From Clostridia bacterium (lineage in GTDB: Bacteria > Bacillota > Clostridia > Oscillospirales > Acutalibacteraceae), in the NCBI GenBank assembly GCA_017938985.1, contig JAGBAK010000124.1, positions 1-40,561 on the forward strand: DNA of 40,561 bases, in the 5' to 3' direction. The notes under the pieces are model-generated. The model made no database searches, was not told the origin of the DNA, and saw nothing but the letters and a program-made list of their open reading frames with translations. The translations under genes and the position numbers were made by a program. This document shows positions 8,581 through 16,963 of the stretch, in pieces (the first letter of the stretch is position 1; each line of letters opens with the position of its first letter).

Positions 8581-10368
8581 ATGAACAAAATATCAAAAAT
8601 TTTATCACTTTTGCTTGTGATAATAATGTCGCTTTCGTGCTTCGGCATATGCGCATTTGCCGCAGGCGAAAGCTATCTCACCTTTGTTGATGCAGGCGAT
8701 TATTACGCCGTCACAAAGTGCGTCACTTCGGCAAGCGGCGAGATAAATATTCCCGCAACCTACGGCGGCAAGCCTGTGGGAGTAATATCTTCAAACGCTT
8801 TCAAGGAGTGCGAAAGAATATCAAAGGTAACAATTCCCGCAAGCGTCACAAGCGTCGGCGCATCGGCTTTTGAAAACTGTGTGTCGCTCGGCACTGTTGT
8901 TTTTGAGGGTGACGAATGCACAATCGGCACGGCGGCTTTCCGTTATTGCTCAACTCTCAAAACAATCACGCTGCCTTCAGAGCTCAAGGTGATTCCGCTT
9001 GAAGCTTTTGCAAACTGCACTGCGCTTGCCGACATCGAAATACCCTCAAGCGTAACAACAATCAATAAGGAAGCGTTCAAAAGATGTATTTCTCTTCAGG
9101 ACGTAACAATTCCTGCAAGCGTGACGTCAATCGGCAAAAACGCATTTCTCAACTGCGCGGCTGTGAAATATTTCAAGGTCAACGCAGGCAACACCGCATA
9201 CAAAGCAATTGACGACTGCCTTTATGATTACAGCGGCGAAACGCTTATTCAGTATCCCAACGGCAAGGTAACAACAGGCTTCACCGTGCCTGCAGGCACA
9301 AAAACAATTTCAGATTCCGCTTTCGGCTCAAACACAAGGCTCACAACCGTAACTCTGCCTTCGGGTCTTGAAACAATCGGCGACTACGCCTTTAACCTTT
9401 GCTCGGCGCTGAGCAAAATTACAATTCCCTCAACGGTAAAAACAATCGGCTCGCAGGCTTTCGGCGGCTGCAAAAACCTTAAAGAAATAACAATCCCTGC
9501 AAGCGTAACCTCATATTCGGGCGCTTTTTATAACTCGGGTCTCGAAACCGTTACAATCGAAAACGGCGTTAAAAAGATTGACGAAAAGGCTTTTGAAAAG
9601 TGTGCATCGCTCAAAAACGTAAGCATTCCTTCAAGCGTGACCGAAATTTGTATGGGTGCTTTTGACGGCTGCACCGCTCTCGAAAGTCTGACCGTTCCCG
9701 AAACGGTAACAACCATCGGCGTTAACGCTTTTGTGAAATGCACGAACCTCACTCTGAAAGTGAAAAAGGATTCGGCTGCCTATGATTATGCCGTTGACAA
9801 CGGAATTGCTTATGAGCTTGAGGGCGTAGAACCCGAAAGAACGGTTGTTTCAATTTCAGTCAAAACAAATCCCACAAAAACGAGCTACACCGCAGGCGAA
9901 AAGATAAACACCGCAGGTATGGTGCTTAACGTCAATTACAGCGACGGCACAACGGCAATCGTTACAAGCGGCTTTGAGCTTGACACGCAGTATGCCGCAG
10001 GCAGCGGCACAAAGACCGTTACCGTAAAATATAAGGGCAAAACCGCAACTTTCAATATCACCGTTTCACCTGCAGCAACAAAGACCGTTGTGGGTATGCA
10101 GATTCAGAAATATCCCGATAAGGTGGATTATTTCTATAAATCAACGCTTTCAACCAAGGGTATGGTTCTTCTTGTTGAATATTCCGACGGCTCAACAGGC
10201 ACGGTGACAAGCGGCTACAAGGTGTCCCAAACCGAGCTTAACAAAACGGGCACACACACAATCGAGGTCAGCTACGAGGGATTCACGGACGAATTCAACG
10301 TTAACGTAACGTATTCGTGGTGGCAGTTGATTATAATGATTCTGCTTCTCGGCTTCCTCTGGTATTAA
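8581..10368 (+). CDS. Secreted BspA-type leucine-rich-repeat surface protein with two Ig-like domains
   Basis: 595 residues. A Sec signal peptide (about 1-27, cleavage near CAFA-AG) is followed by tandem LRR_5/BspA-type repeats (about 35-410) with recurrent ITIPASVTSIGKNAFLNCAA-like units. Two bacterial Ig-like domains of the Big_3 kind (about 420-495 and 500-580) carry the repeated phrase YSDGT..VTSGF/Y. The protein ends in a hydrophobic WWQLIIMILLLGFLWY segment without a positively charged tail or LPXTG, so membrane retention is likely but sortase anchoring is not. GGGGG at 8568-8572 serves as Shine-Dalgarno. BspA-type proteins mediate adhesion in gut bacteria; the ligand here is unknown. 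Confidence 0.88.
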   Translation: MNKISKILSLLLVIIMSLSCFGICAFAAGESYLTFVDAGDYYAVTKCVTSASGEINIPATYGGKPVGVISSNAFKECERISKVTIPASVTSVGASAFENCVSLGTVVFEGDECTIGTAAFRYCSTLKTITLPSELKVIPLEAFANCTALADIEIPSSVTTINKEAFKRCISLQDVTIPASVTSIGKNAFLNCAAVKYFKVNAGNTAYKAIDDCLYDYSGETLIQYPNGKVTTGFTVPAGTKTISDSAFGSNTRLTTVTLPSGLETIGDYAFNLCSALSKITIPSTVKTIGSQAFGGCKNLKEITIPASVTSYSGAFYNSGLETVTIENGVKKIDEKAFEKCASLKNVSIPSSVTEICMGAFDGCTALESLTVPETVTTIGVNAFVKCTNLTLKVKKDSAAYDYAVDNGIAYELEGVEPERTVVSISVKTNPTKTSYTAGEKINTAGMVLNVNYSDGTTAIVTSGFELDTQYAAGSGTKTVTVKYKGKTATFNITVSPAATKTVVGMQIQKYPDKVDYFYKSTLSTKGMVLLVEYSDGSTGTVTSGYKVSQTELNKTGTHTIEVSYEGFTDEFNVNVTYSWWQLIIMILLLGFLWY

Positions 10369-10374
10369 AAAAAT

Positions 10375-10412
10375 AACAGGCTTGCAGCAATATCAGCTGT
10401 GAGCCTGTTTTT
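10375..10412 (+). terminator. Terminator of the LRR-protein gene
   Basis: The stem AACAGGCT/AGCCTGTT with an inner GCAGC/GCTGT extension is followed by TTTTTGTT, just after the stop codon. Confidence 0.8.
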
Positions 10413-10454
10413 GTTAAGATGATAAACGTGATATAACAGATGTTATTATTATGC

Positions 10455-10676
10455 AGGGACAGCCATTGTGACTGTCTGATAAAACACAGAGTAGGGCGGC
10501 TTGCCCTCAAGCCGCCGCTGATTGTGTCTGACGTTAAACGGCGGGATGTGGGCATCCCGCCCTACACGGTTGCAATATAGCTGTTTGTTGACGGGCGATG
10601 AAACGTCGCCCCTACGCAGTTGCCGCGGTTTGCGGTGCTGTTCAATAAATCCTGTAGGGGACGGGTCACCCGTCCC
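10455..10676. repeat. REP/BIME-like palindrome cluster (intergenic 10369-10687)
   Basis: Five palindromes lie in a row: a GACAG/CTGTC type (10455-10477), the convergent pair GTAGGG...CCGCC (10491-10516) and GGCGG...CCCTAC (10540-10565), a GGGCGATG/CGTCGCCC type ending CTAC (10593-10615), and a GTAGGG element with the 9-bp stem GGGACGGGT/ACCCGTCCC (10654-10676). The last lies just beyond the stop of the GtrA-like gene and could act as its 3' hairpin. No gene is seen here. Confidence 0.85.
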
Positions 10677-10687
10677 GAAAAAACTTT

Positions 10688-11113
10688 TTACTGCTTCTGA
10701 TTGGTATTCATTGAGTTTCTGTAAACAAAGAAACGGCAGTAGAGATATTCGGTAACAAGGTTTATTGCCATTGTGCCGATTTCAATAACGTATGCGTTGA
10801 GGTGATCGGTAAGAGCGTGAGTCCACCAGGTTGAAAGGGGAGCGAAAACGCAATAAAAAAGCGCAACCTTGAGCATTGCAACGGGAATGTTGCTTGCCGA
10901 TTTAAAGGTGAATTTTCTGTTGAAGGTGAAATTCCAGAGCACCGAAAGTGTCAGAGAAATCAGATATGACCAGGTGTTGCCGAGATGGAAAACCTCCATA
11001 AGCAAGGTAAAAGAACCAATCTGAATTATGCCTGCCGATGCCGAAAACAGTGCGAATTTGATTACCTGAATTATGTTTTCTTTTGTTGAAAGCTTCTGAT
11101 TGTTTTCGCTCAT
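10688..11113 (-). CDS. GtrA-family membrane protein
   Basis: 141 residues with four predicted membrane helices (about 15-35, 40-60, 75-95 and 105-125) and the GtrA-like ending TEYLYCRFFVYR. GtrA proteins are proposed to help move lipid-linked sugars across the membrane for glycosylation of envelope polymers. A longer frame starts at 11134, but the ATG at 11113 has GAGAGG 9 bases upstream and lies one base after the stop of the preceding isomerase gene, implying translational coupling. No glycosyltransferase partner is adjacent, so the role is open. Confidence 0.8.
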   Translation of the reverse strand: MSENNQKLSTKENIIQVIKFALFSASAGIIQIGSFTLLMEVFHLGNTWSYLISLTLSVLWNFTFNRKFTFKSASNIPVAMLKVALFYCVFAPLSTWWTHALTDHLNAYVIEIGTMAINLVTEYLYCRFFVYRNSMNTNQKQ

Positions 11114-11114
11114 T

Positions 11115-11975
11115 TTACTTTGCCTCTCTTTCATATTTCAATTTCAGGGCGGCAACTCTGCACGCTCTGTTATATGCCTGCGCAAAATAGATTTCGGGTT
11201 TCATAGCCGCATAGGGGTGGTTATCGAAGCGGTTCGGCTTGCTTTGAATGCTCAGTTCAAACGAAAGCGGAGCGGTATAGTCAGCGGCAACAAGCCTTTT
11301 TGCAACGGAATCCCAGTCCGTTATTCCGTCAAAGGGGAGCAAATGCAAATCATCGTGATAAGTGCGCACACCGCCGAAATCGCTCACTCCGAGGTTATCG
11401 TTCAGATGGGTGCAGATGAGCCTGTCGCCGTAAAGCGAGCACATATCCTTGCCGTAGTTGTAGCAAAGCTCGTGACCTGTATCCCAGCAGAAGCCGACGC
11501 TTTTTTCGCTTCTGAGCGCATCGAAAAGAACGGCAAGATATTCGTCGCCCTCTGTGTTTTCGAGTGCAAGCCTGACGCCGAGCTCGCCTGCTCTTTTTGC
11601 AACCGCACCGTAGCGCTCAATGCCTGCTTCAATGCTGACAAAATCATTGTCATAGCCAATAAAAGCGTGCGTGACCATAACGGGTATTTCGTGTTCGGAA
11701 CAGATTTCAAGGCACTCAAGCAGCTCGTTTTTGCCCTTTTCGCCTATTTCGTCGGGGTTCCACAGGTCGTCGCTTTTGTTGAACGGGGCGTGATAAGAGG
11801 GGATTTCCATTTCCAGCTCTTTTGAAAGCGCAACAAGCTCCTCAACGGGTGCGTGTCTTTTGCAGTCGTCAATAAAAAATGCTTCAAAGCCTGAATTTTT
11901 CATAAGCTTTATTTGTTCGGAATACGGAATGTCAAAGCCTTCGATTATGCCGAGGCAGAGTTTTTGATTATACAT
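11115..11975 (-). CDS. Sugar phosphate isomerase/epimerase-like TIM-barrel protein (AP endonuclease 2 fold)
   Basis: 286 residues of the xylose-isomerase-like TIM-barrel family (PF01261). Expected metal-ligand motifs are present: YHAPFN, VTHAF, LALENTEGD (Glu), CWDTGHEL (Asp, His) and THLNDN (His). Members isomerise or epimerise sugars, inositols or hydroxy-acids in the cytoplasm; the substrate cannot be predicted. GGAGGT lies about 8 bases before the ATG. It is co-transcribed with the GtrA-like gene and divergent from the S51 peptidase gene. Confidence 0.78.
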   Translation of the reverse strand: MYNQKLCLGIIEGFDIPYSEQIKLMKNSGFEAFFIDDCKRHAPVEELVALSKELEMEIPSYHAPFNKSDDLWNPDEIGEKGKNELLECLEICSEHEIPVMVTHAFIGYDNDFVSIEAGIERYGAVAKRAGELGVRLALENTEGDEYLAVLFDALRSEKSVGFCWDTGHELCYNYGKDMCSLYGDRLICTHLNDNLGVSDFGGVRTYHDDLHLLPFDGITDWDSVAKRLVAADYTAPLSFELSIQSKPNRFDNHPYAAMKPEIYFAQAYNRACRVAALKLKYEREAK

Positions 11976-12005
11976 TAATATATACCTCCCGTTGAGTATA
12001 ATTCA

Positions 12006-12034
12006 ATGGTAACCCCAAGTGCGGAAAAAGTCAA
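12006..12034 (-). promoter_or_regulatory. Probable promoter of the isomerase-gtrA pair
   Basis: On the minus strand, TTGACT (12034-12029), a 17-base spacer and TACCAT (12011-12006). The -10 box is poor, so confidence is moderate. Confidence 0.45.
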
Positions 12035-12039
12035 CATAA

Positions 12040-12068
12040 TTGACGAATTATTTGCCGTGTGGTACAAT
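12040..12068 (+). promoter_or_regulatory. Promoter of the S51 peptidase gene
   Basis: TTGACG (12040-12045), a 17-base spacer and TACAAT (12063-12068), 30 bases upstream of the ATG. Confidence 0.65.
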
Positions 12069-12098
12069 TCTTTCAGAATTTGAAACGGAGGTTCTGAT

Positions 12099-12770
12099 AT
12101 GGGTGTTATTATCGGAATAGGCGGCGGCAGATACAGCGACGAAGAGGTTATGCCGATTTTTGAAAAGATTGTTGAGCTTTGCGGCAAAAAGAATCCCAAG
12201 GTGCTTTTTGTGCCGACGGCAGGCTTTGACGATATGGAGGGCGACGAGGATATATTTGCACTTTTTGAAAAGCTCGGGGCAACAGTTTCACCCTTGCTTC
12301 TGACGGATGAAAGTCTGACTTATTCTGACATAGAAAACGCAATTCTCGCCTGCGATATCGTTTATGCGGGCGGCGGCAACCTGAAGTTTTTGATGGATAC
12401 CTGGAAAAAGACGGGCGCAGACGTCGCTTTCAGAAAAGCTTTTGAAAAGGGTATCATTCTTTCGGGCTACAGCTCGGGTTCAATGTGCTGGTTTGCCGAA
12501 GGTTATGACGATTGCGGCGAAAACCACGAATTTATGTTTGTTGACTGCCTTGGTCTGCTGCCCTATTGCAACTGTCCGCACTATGAAAGCGGTTACTGGC
12601 AGAGCTTCAGTGATGCCGTCAGAACCCGAAACGTTTCGGGTCTTGCGCTTGAAAACGGCGCGGCTTATATCTGGGATAACGGAAAGGTTACAACAATGTG
12701 CGGCAACGATGGCGGCAAGGTATATCTGATGCGCAAAGAAAACGGTTTTGCGCAGGAAATTGTCGAATGA
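12099..12770 (+). CDS. Peptidase S51 family protein (dipeptidase E / cyanophycinase-like)
   Basis: 223 residues with the S51 layout: Gly-rich start (IGIGGG, 5-10), VLFVPTA, YAGGGNLKFLMD (89-100), and the nucleophile elbow LSGYSSGSMCWF with Ser125 as the probable nucleophile. Most family members have G-x-S-A-G-A; here it is G-Y-S-S-G-S, a mild variant. Known relatives cleave Asp-X dipeptides (PepE) or cyanophycin. No cyanophycin synthetase is nearby, so a cytoplasmic dipeptidase role is more likely. GGAGG lies 7 bases before the ATG. It has its own promoter and terminator. Confidence 0.8.
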   Translation: MGVIIGIGGGRYSDEEVMPIFEKIVELCGKKNPKVLFVPTAGFDDMEGDEDIFALFEKLGATVSPLLLTDESLTYSDIENAILACDIVYAGGGNLKFLMDTWKKTGADVAFRKAFEKGIILSGYSSGSMCWFAEGYDDCGENHEFMFVDCLGLLPYCNCPHYESGYWQSFSDAVRTRNVSGLALENGAAYIWDNGKVTTMCGNDGGKVYLMRKENGFAQEIVE

Positions 12771-12835
12771 AAACACATATATAATGTATATTAATATATT
12801 ATTATAATATATATAGCGGTTAATTATGAAAACTG

Positions 12836-12872
12836 CACCCCAATCTCTTTTCAGAGGTTGGGGTGTTTTGTT
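12836..12872 (+). terminator. Terminator of the S51 peptidase gene
   Basis: The stem CACCCCAA/TTGGGGTG with an inner CTCT/AGAG extension is followed by TTTTG. An AT-only palindromic tract (12773-12818) precedes it. Confidence 0.85.
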
Positions 12873-12897
12873 ACAAAAAGGTTACAAAAAAGTTACA
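12870..12897. repeat. Three GTTACA repeats at 11-bp spacing
   Basis: GTTACA begins at 12870, 12881 and 12892, exactly 11 bp apart and so roughly on one face of the helix. A mirror set in the opposite orientation lies at 13058-13095. The 160 bp between them is AT-rich and includes two copies of TTTTGAGGCA (12912 and 12962). Confidence 0.6.
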
Positions 12898-13057
12898 CTC
12901 ATAACAGCTCTTTTTGAGGCATAAGAATTAACAAAGGTAAAGATTTCTGCAAAATCGGTTATTTTGAGGCAAAAATGGGTAATAATAGAATAAACGGTAA
13001 AATAAAGGTGCAAAAAAACGCTTTAAAATACCAAATTAATATTCTGATTTAGAATAA

Positions 13058-13095
13058 TGTAACCTATTTTTACCCTTTTGTAACCACTTTGTAAC
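13058..13095. repeat. TGTAAC repeats (inverse of GTTACA) at 10-11-bp spacing
   Basis: TGTAAC begins at 13058, 13079 and 13090, with a degenerate TTTACC at 13069. This is the reverse complement of the array at 12870. It lies 135 bp upstream of the -35 box of the cell-wall gene. Confidence 0.6.
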
Positions 13096-13229
13096 TTTTT
13101 CTGTTTTCTACAAAAAAATTGACAAAAATTGACAAAAACCACCCCGAGGCAACACGAGGTTACAGGCTTAATTGTAAAAAATTGTCAATTGAGTTGTGCA
13201 AAGTAGACAAAAAATCAATCTCAAAAAAT

Positions 13230-13258
13230 TTGACAAATAAAACTTTTGTCAATATAAT
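13230..13258 (+). promoter_or_regulatory. Consensus sigma-A promoter of the DUF348-G5-3D gene
   Basis: TTGACA (13230-13235), a 17-base spacer and TATAAT (13253-13258) match the consensus exactly. The -35 box and spacer end form an inverted repeat (TTGACAAA ... TTTTGTCAA). A leader of about 124 bases follows before the ATG at 13389; it can form small hairpins (such as around AGG-AATG-CCT at 13284-13293) but matches no riboswitch I recognise. Confidence 0.8.
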
Positions 13259-13388
13259 AGCAAGCGTTGCAAAAGGAAATCGAGGAATGCCTCTGACGAT
13301 TACCGCTTTTTACACGGCAATTGCTCGTTTCAGACAGACCAAAAATAACTGATAAGATTACCCAAGTAACACTTTAAGGAGAATTTTT

Positions 13389-14645
13389 ATGTTTAAGAAA
13401 CTGCGCTCCGAAGCAACAGAATCACATAAAAAGAGTTTCCGCATTCTGACATCGGTTTTTGCCGCTGTTTTTGTGTGTTCAGTTACCGTTAATGCGTTTG
13501 CAACGGCAAACGATTACGTTGCGGTAAATGTTGTTGACGGAGAAAACACCGTTTCGGTTTCGGTTAAAAGCACGGCTCCTGCCGACGTTATCGCCGCTGC
13601 AGGCATTGAGCTCAACGCCAATGACGAGCTTATTCTTGACGATTATAACGAAACCAACGGCGGCACAATCGTAATTGACAGAGCCAAGGTTGTAAGAATT
13701 GTTGATAACGACCTTATTGGTTACTACGTCGGTTATGATGAAACACTTGACGATATGCTGGCTCAGAATGAAATCACAATTCTTGACGGTGACGTTATTG
13801 ATACCGGCATTGAAACTCCCGTTTATGACGGAATGCTTGTCAATATCGACAGAGCTTTCGGCGTCGGCATTGAATATGACGGCAACGCCGTAACCCTTTC
13901 GCTCACGGGCGGCACTGTTGCGGATGCTCTTGAAGCAGCAGGAATTGTTCTTGGCGAAAACGATATTGTTACTCCTTCTCTTGAAACCGAACTCACAGAT
14001 TACACACACATCGAGATTCAGAGAGTAACGTTCAGAATCGCAACCGAAACAGATTCAATTGAATACGAAACAAAGAGAGTTGAAGATTCAAGCCTCTACG
14101 TTGGTGAAAAGAAGGTAACAACAAAGGGCGTTGACGGCGAAAAGCTTTATACCTACACCGAAAAATATGTTGACGGCGTTTACGTTGACAGAACTCTTGA
14201 AAGAGAAGAAATTGTCAAAGAACCCGTTGATGAGGTTATCACCGTAGGCACAAAGAAGGTTGAAACTCTTTCAGCTTATAAAAACACAACCGCTCCCATT
14301 TCGGAGCTCAGCGTACCCGACGACCTTGAACTTGATGAAAACGGACTTCCCAAGAATTACAAGAGCAAGGTAAGCGCAAAGGCAACAGCTTATACAGGCG
14401 ACCCTGCAACGGCATCGGGCAGAAAGCCTATGCCCGGTCACATCGCTGTTGACCCCAATGAATATCCCTACGGCACGGAGCTTTACATTGTTTCTGCTGA
14501 CGGCAGCTATGTTTACGGCTACTGCATCGCCGCTGACACAGGCGGATTTGTTGAGATGGGCAACACAGACGTTGACCTTTATCTTGACAATGAAGATATG
14601 TGCTATAACTGGGGTAACCGTGACATCATCATCTATGTTCTCTGA
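13389..14645 (+). CDS. Secreted cell-wall protein with DUF348, G5 and 3D domains (YabE/RpfB-like)
   Basis: 418 residues. A basic N-terminus and a membrane/signal segment (about 20-40) are followed by two DUF348 ubiquitin-like domains (about 40-105 and 135-215), a G5 domain (about 215-295) and a C-terminal 3D domain (about 325-418). The 3D domain has the three conserved Asp motifs IAVDP, AADTGG and NTDVDLYL, which form a MltA-like double-psi barrel. In YabE/RpfB relatives this arrangement belongs to peptidoglycan-cleaving or resuscitation-type proteins acting outside the cell. AAGGAG precedes the ATG. The gene stands alone behind a consensus promoter and a long regulatory region. Enzymatic activity is inferred from the family. 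Confidence 0.88.
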   Translation: MFKKLRSEATESHKKSFRILTSVFAAVFVCSVTVNAFATANDYVAVNVVDGENTVSVSVKSTAPADVIAAAGIELNANDELILDDYNETNGGTIVIDRAKVVRIVDNDLIGYYVGYDETLDDMLAQNEITILDGDVIDTGIETPVYDGMLVNIDRAFGVGIEYDGNAVTLSLTGGTVADALEAAGIVLGENDIVTPSLETELTDYTHIEIQRVTFRIATETDSIEYETKRVEDSSLYVGEKKVTTKGVDGEKLYTYTEKYVDGVYVDRTLEREEIVKEPVDEVITVGTKKVETLSAYKNTTAPISELSVPDDLELDENGLPKNYKSKVSAKATAYTGDPATASGRKPMPGHIAVDPNEYPYGTELYIVSADGSYVYGYCIAADTGGFVEMGNTDVDLYLDNEDMCYNWGNRDIIIYVL

Positions 14646-14689
14646 TGAGCCTGCTCACGGGGCAAATAACAAAAGAAACAGATAAAAAG

Positions 14690-14726
14690 AAGCTTGCAGC
14701 GGAAAAAAACCGTTGCAGGCTTTTGC
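14690..14726 (+). terminator. Terminator of the 3D-domain gene
   Basis: A 13-base stem (AAGCTTGCAGCGG with CCGTTGCAGGCTT, two imperfect pairs) and a seven-A loop, followed by TTTTGCTTTTT. Confidence 0.8.
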
Positions 14727-14762
14727 TTTTTCAGTTTTCCGCGGAATTATGTGTCTGCATTT

Positions 14763-14973
14763 GGGGCGGGTGACCCGTCCCCTGCACAACCGTTAAAACA
14801 AAAACGTAGGGACAGACCTCCGTGTCTGTCCGTAAACCAACGGGACGGCGCAGAGACCGTCCCCTGCAGAGGTTATTGAATAACGCTGCAAAACCTGTGG
14901 CAACAGCGTAGGGGCGGCGTTTCGCCGCCCGTTATGAACGTTTATAACGTAGGGACAGCCCTTGTGGCTGTCC
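14763..14973. repeat. Cluster of five REP-like palindromes (intergenic 14646-15026)
   Basis: The palindromes are at 14763-14782 (GGGGCGGGT/ACCCGTCCCC), 14806-14832 (GGACAGA/TCTGTCC), 14842-14866 (GGGACGG/CCGTCCC), 14908-14930 (GGGCGGCG/CGCCGCCC) and 14949-14973 (GGACAGCC/GGCTGTCC). Most start with GTAGGG, and their arms differ, so at least three sequence subtypes coexist. No gene is seen in this gap. Confidence 0.85.
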
Positions 14974-14980
14974 GCAAAGT

Positions 14981-15023
14981 AACAAAGCTTGCAAAGGTTT
15001 TTGAAGCCTCTGCAAGCTTTGTT
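14981..15023. terminator. Terminator hairpin beyond the patatin gene
   Basis: The 13-bp arms AACAAAGCTTGCA and TGCAAGCTTTGTT enclose an inner AGG/CCT stem. It lies at the end of the minus-strand patatin gene. The T run is better on the plus strand, so it probably acts in both directions. Confidence 0.65.
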
Positions 15024-15026
15024 GTT

Positions 15027-15881
15027 TTATTTGGTTGTGAATGCCTTTATCTGCTCAAGCATTTCTTCGCCCGTTTTTCTGCCGATGTTATAAACTCTGC
15101 GCAGCTCTTCGGGGTCGCGGCAGGTGTGCTTGATACCCAGCGGTTCGGGCGGTCTGATAACAAGAACTTCGCCGCTTTTTTCACGCTCTTCAATATATTT
15201 CAGCGTTTCGTTATATTCAATGTGGCGCACCTCAAGCAGGTCCGCAACCTTGGGATATTGCTTAAGAGCACGTCTGATGATGGGAGCAAGCTTGTTCTTT
15301 TCTTTTATAAAGCCTTTCGGCTGCGTGAGAAGAATAACGTTTCTGTTATAGCCGATGCTTTCAAAATACTGAATCGGAACGGAATCGATTATTCCGCCGT
15401 CAAGAAGCTTTCTGCCGTCAGCCTCAACGGGTTTTGCCGCAAGAGGCAGAGAAGCCGATGCCCTGAACCAGTCAAGCTCGTTTTCGTTGTCGCCGCACCT
15501 GTGATAAACAACCTCGCCCTTTTCAATGTCTGTGCAGACAACGTAAAATTCCATCGGGTTTTTGACAAAGGTTTCTTCATCAAAAAGGTCAAGCTTTGTG
15601 GGAATTTCAACGTAGCAGAATTCGGCGCTGTAAAAATTGCCTGTTTTGATAAGGCAACGCAAGCCTGCGTATCTGGGGTCACGGCAATAGGTGGTGTTAT
15701 AGCGTATAACTCTGCCCGGCTGGTTGGATTTGTAGTTGCAGCCGAATGCCGCACCTGCAGAAACGCCGATTGCGCCGTCAAAGGTTATGCCGTTTTCCAT
15801 CATAACGTCGGTAACGCCTGCGGTGAACATTCCTCGCATTGCGCCGCCTTCAAGAATTAAACCTGTTTTAATATTTTCCAT
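15027..15881 (-). CDS. Patatin-like phospholipase family protein
   Basis: 284 residues with the complete patatin catalytic pattern: an oxyanion stretch EGGAMRG (11-17), the nucleophile elbow GVSAG with Ser41, and DGG with Asp161 forming the Ser-Asp dyad. Bacterial members are lipid acyl hydrolases, mostly cytoplasmic; no signal peptide is seen. The start lies 5 bases after the stop of the upstream reductase gene and has no clear Shine-Dalgarno, so it is probably translated by coupling. The lipid substrate is unknown. Confidence 0.87.
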   Translation of the reverse strand: MENIKTGLILEGGAMRGMFTAGVTDVMMENGITFDGAIGVSAGAAFGCNYKSNQPGRVIRYNTTYCRDPRYAGLRCLIKTGNFYSAEFCYVEIPTKLDLFDEETFVKNPMEFYVVCTDIEKGEVVYHRCGDNENELDWFRASASLPLAAKPVEADGRKLLDGGIIDSVPIQYFESIGYNRNVILLTQPKGFIKEKNKLAPIIRRALKQYPKVADLLEVRHIEYNETLKYIEEREKSGEVLVIRPPEPLGIKHTCRDPEELRRVYNIGRKTGEEMLEQIKAFTTK

Positions 15882-15886
15882 AAGAA

Positions 15887-16900
15887 TTAAAGAAGATCGT
15901 CAAAGAATCTGATATTTGAAGCCTGCGGCTTGAGTTCGCCTGCCTGTTCTTTTTTGATGATTTCAACGATTCTGTCGTTGATGGGTGTGGGAACGCCGCA
16001 TTTTTTGCCCCAATAGCAAACAACGCCGTTGATAGCGTCAACCTCGCAGGGTTTGCCGTTGCGGATATCCTGAAGCATTGAGGGAACAATGGCTCTGTGC
16101 TTTTTCATTGCAATGGGAACAAGGAATTCGGCAAACGCACGCTTGAGAGCTCCTTTATAATAGAAAAGCTTTGTGATATCCTTGCCCTGAACGGGAACGA
16201 ATTCCGCGCCTGTTGCGTGGCCGACGTCGATGCACTCTTTCATGCAGCGAACGGCAATTTTGCGTGCATCCTTAACTTCCGAAACGTCGCCGAAGCAGCC
16301 GCCCACAACGGTGCCCAGACCTGAATAGGTTGCGTTGATGAGGAGCTTTGACCATCTTGCGCCGATAAGGTTTTCTTCAAAATGAACGGGGCACATTTTT
16401 TCAAGAAGCTCTTTAACCATGTTGAACTGTGCATCGGTGATGCCGTCCATTTTGCCCATATGGAACGAAAGGCTTTCGGGTTCGCTGGTGAGAGTGCAAA
16501 CGCCGGGTTCGTCAAGCGAAGCGCCCCATTCAACCGTGCAGCCCATTGTTCTGTTTTTGCCGACTATTTCTGCAATGCCGGGTTCGGGAATACCGTTCTG
16601 AAGAGTAACGATAACGCCGTCATCGGCAAGGTAAGGCTTGAGGAAGGTTACAACCTCGGGGTTAAGAAGCTGCTTTGTCATAAGCAGAATAACGTCATAA
16701 GTGCCGCTCATTTCGTCGGGAGTAAGAGCGCTGACGGGAACGTTCATATCAACAGTGCCTCTGATTGTTGCGCCTTTTTCTTTGAGGGCGGCAACGTGAG
16801 CCTTGTTGCGGTTGATAAGGTCAACCTGCGCACCATTTTTTGTCATATATGCGCCCAGAACCGTTCCGAGAGAGCCTGCACCGTAAATTGCACATCTCAT
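15887..16900 (-). CDS. Ketopantoate reductase-family protein (2-dehydropantoate 2-reductase-like)
   Basis: 337 residues from the ATG. An N-terminal NAD(P)-binding Rossmann fold has YGAGSLG (6-12), VILLMTKQ and TLQNGIPE (typical of ApbA/PanE). The C-terminal helical domain carries RWSKLLINATYSGLG, the region holding the catalytic Lys and substrate Asn. An apparent earlier TTG at 16915 is part of the Shine-Dalgarno itself (GGAGG, 8 bases before the ATG at 16900). The family includes true PanE (pantothenate synthesis) and many paralogues acting on other 2-keto acids. With no panB or panC nearby and a patatin as partner, the true substrate is uncertain, so no gene symbol is given. Confidence 0.82.
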   Translation of the reverse strand: MRCAIYGAGSLGTVLGAYMTKNGAQVDLINRNKAHVAALKEKGATIRGTVDMNVPVSALTPDEMSGTYDVILLMTKQLLNPEVVTFLKPYLADDGVIVTLQNGIPEPGIAEIVGKNRTMGCTVEWGASLDEPGVCTLTSEPESLSFHMGKMDGITDAQFNMVKELLEKMCPVHFEENLIGARWSKLLINATYSGLGTVVGGCFGDVSEVKDARKIAVRCMKECIDVGHATGAEFVPVQGKDITKLFYYKGALKRAFAEFLVPIAMKKHRAIVPSMLQDIRNGKPCEVDAINGVVCYWGKKCGVPTPINDRIVEIIKKEQAGELKPQASNIRFFDDLL

Positions 16901-16934
16901 AAAGAATTCCTCCAAATTAAAATATTACTTTATA

Positions 16935-16963
16935 ATTATAGCAAAAGAAATTTGCCATATCAA
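16935..16963 (-). promoter_or_regulatory. Promoter of the reductase-patatin operon
   Basis: On the minus strand, TTGATA (16963-16958), a 17-base spacer and TATAAT (16940-16935). Confidence 0.75.

Noticed and set aside
12771-13230. A 6S, tmRNA, RNase P or other housekeeping RNA in the 12.8-13.2 kb gap
   Set aside because: None of the conserved sequence landmarks of these RNAs are seen; the region is AT-rich with repeated GTTACA/TTGACA-like motifs.
13119-13352. A 77-codon frame upstream of the 3D-domain gene
   Set aside because: It spans the consensus promoter of the downstream gene, has no Shine-Dalgarno and has a biased, unstructured composition.
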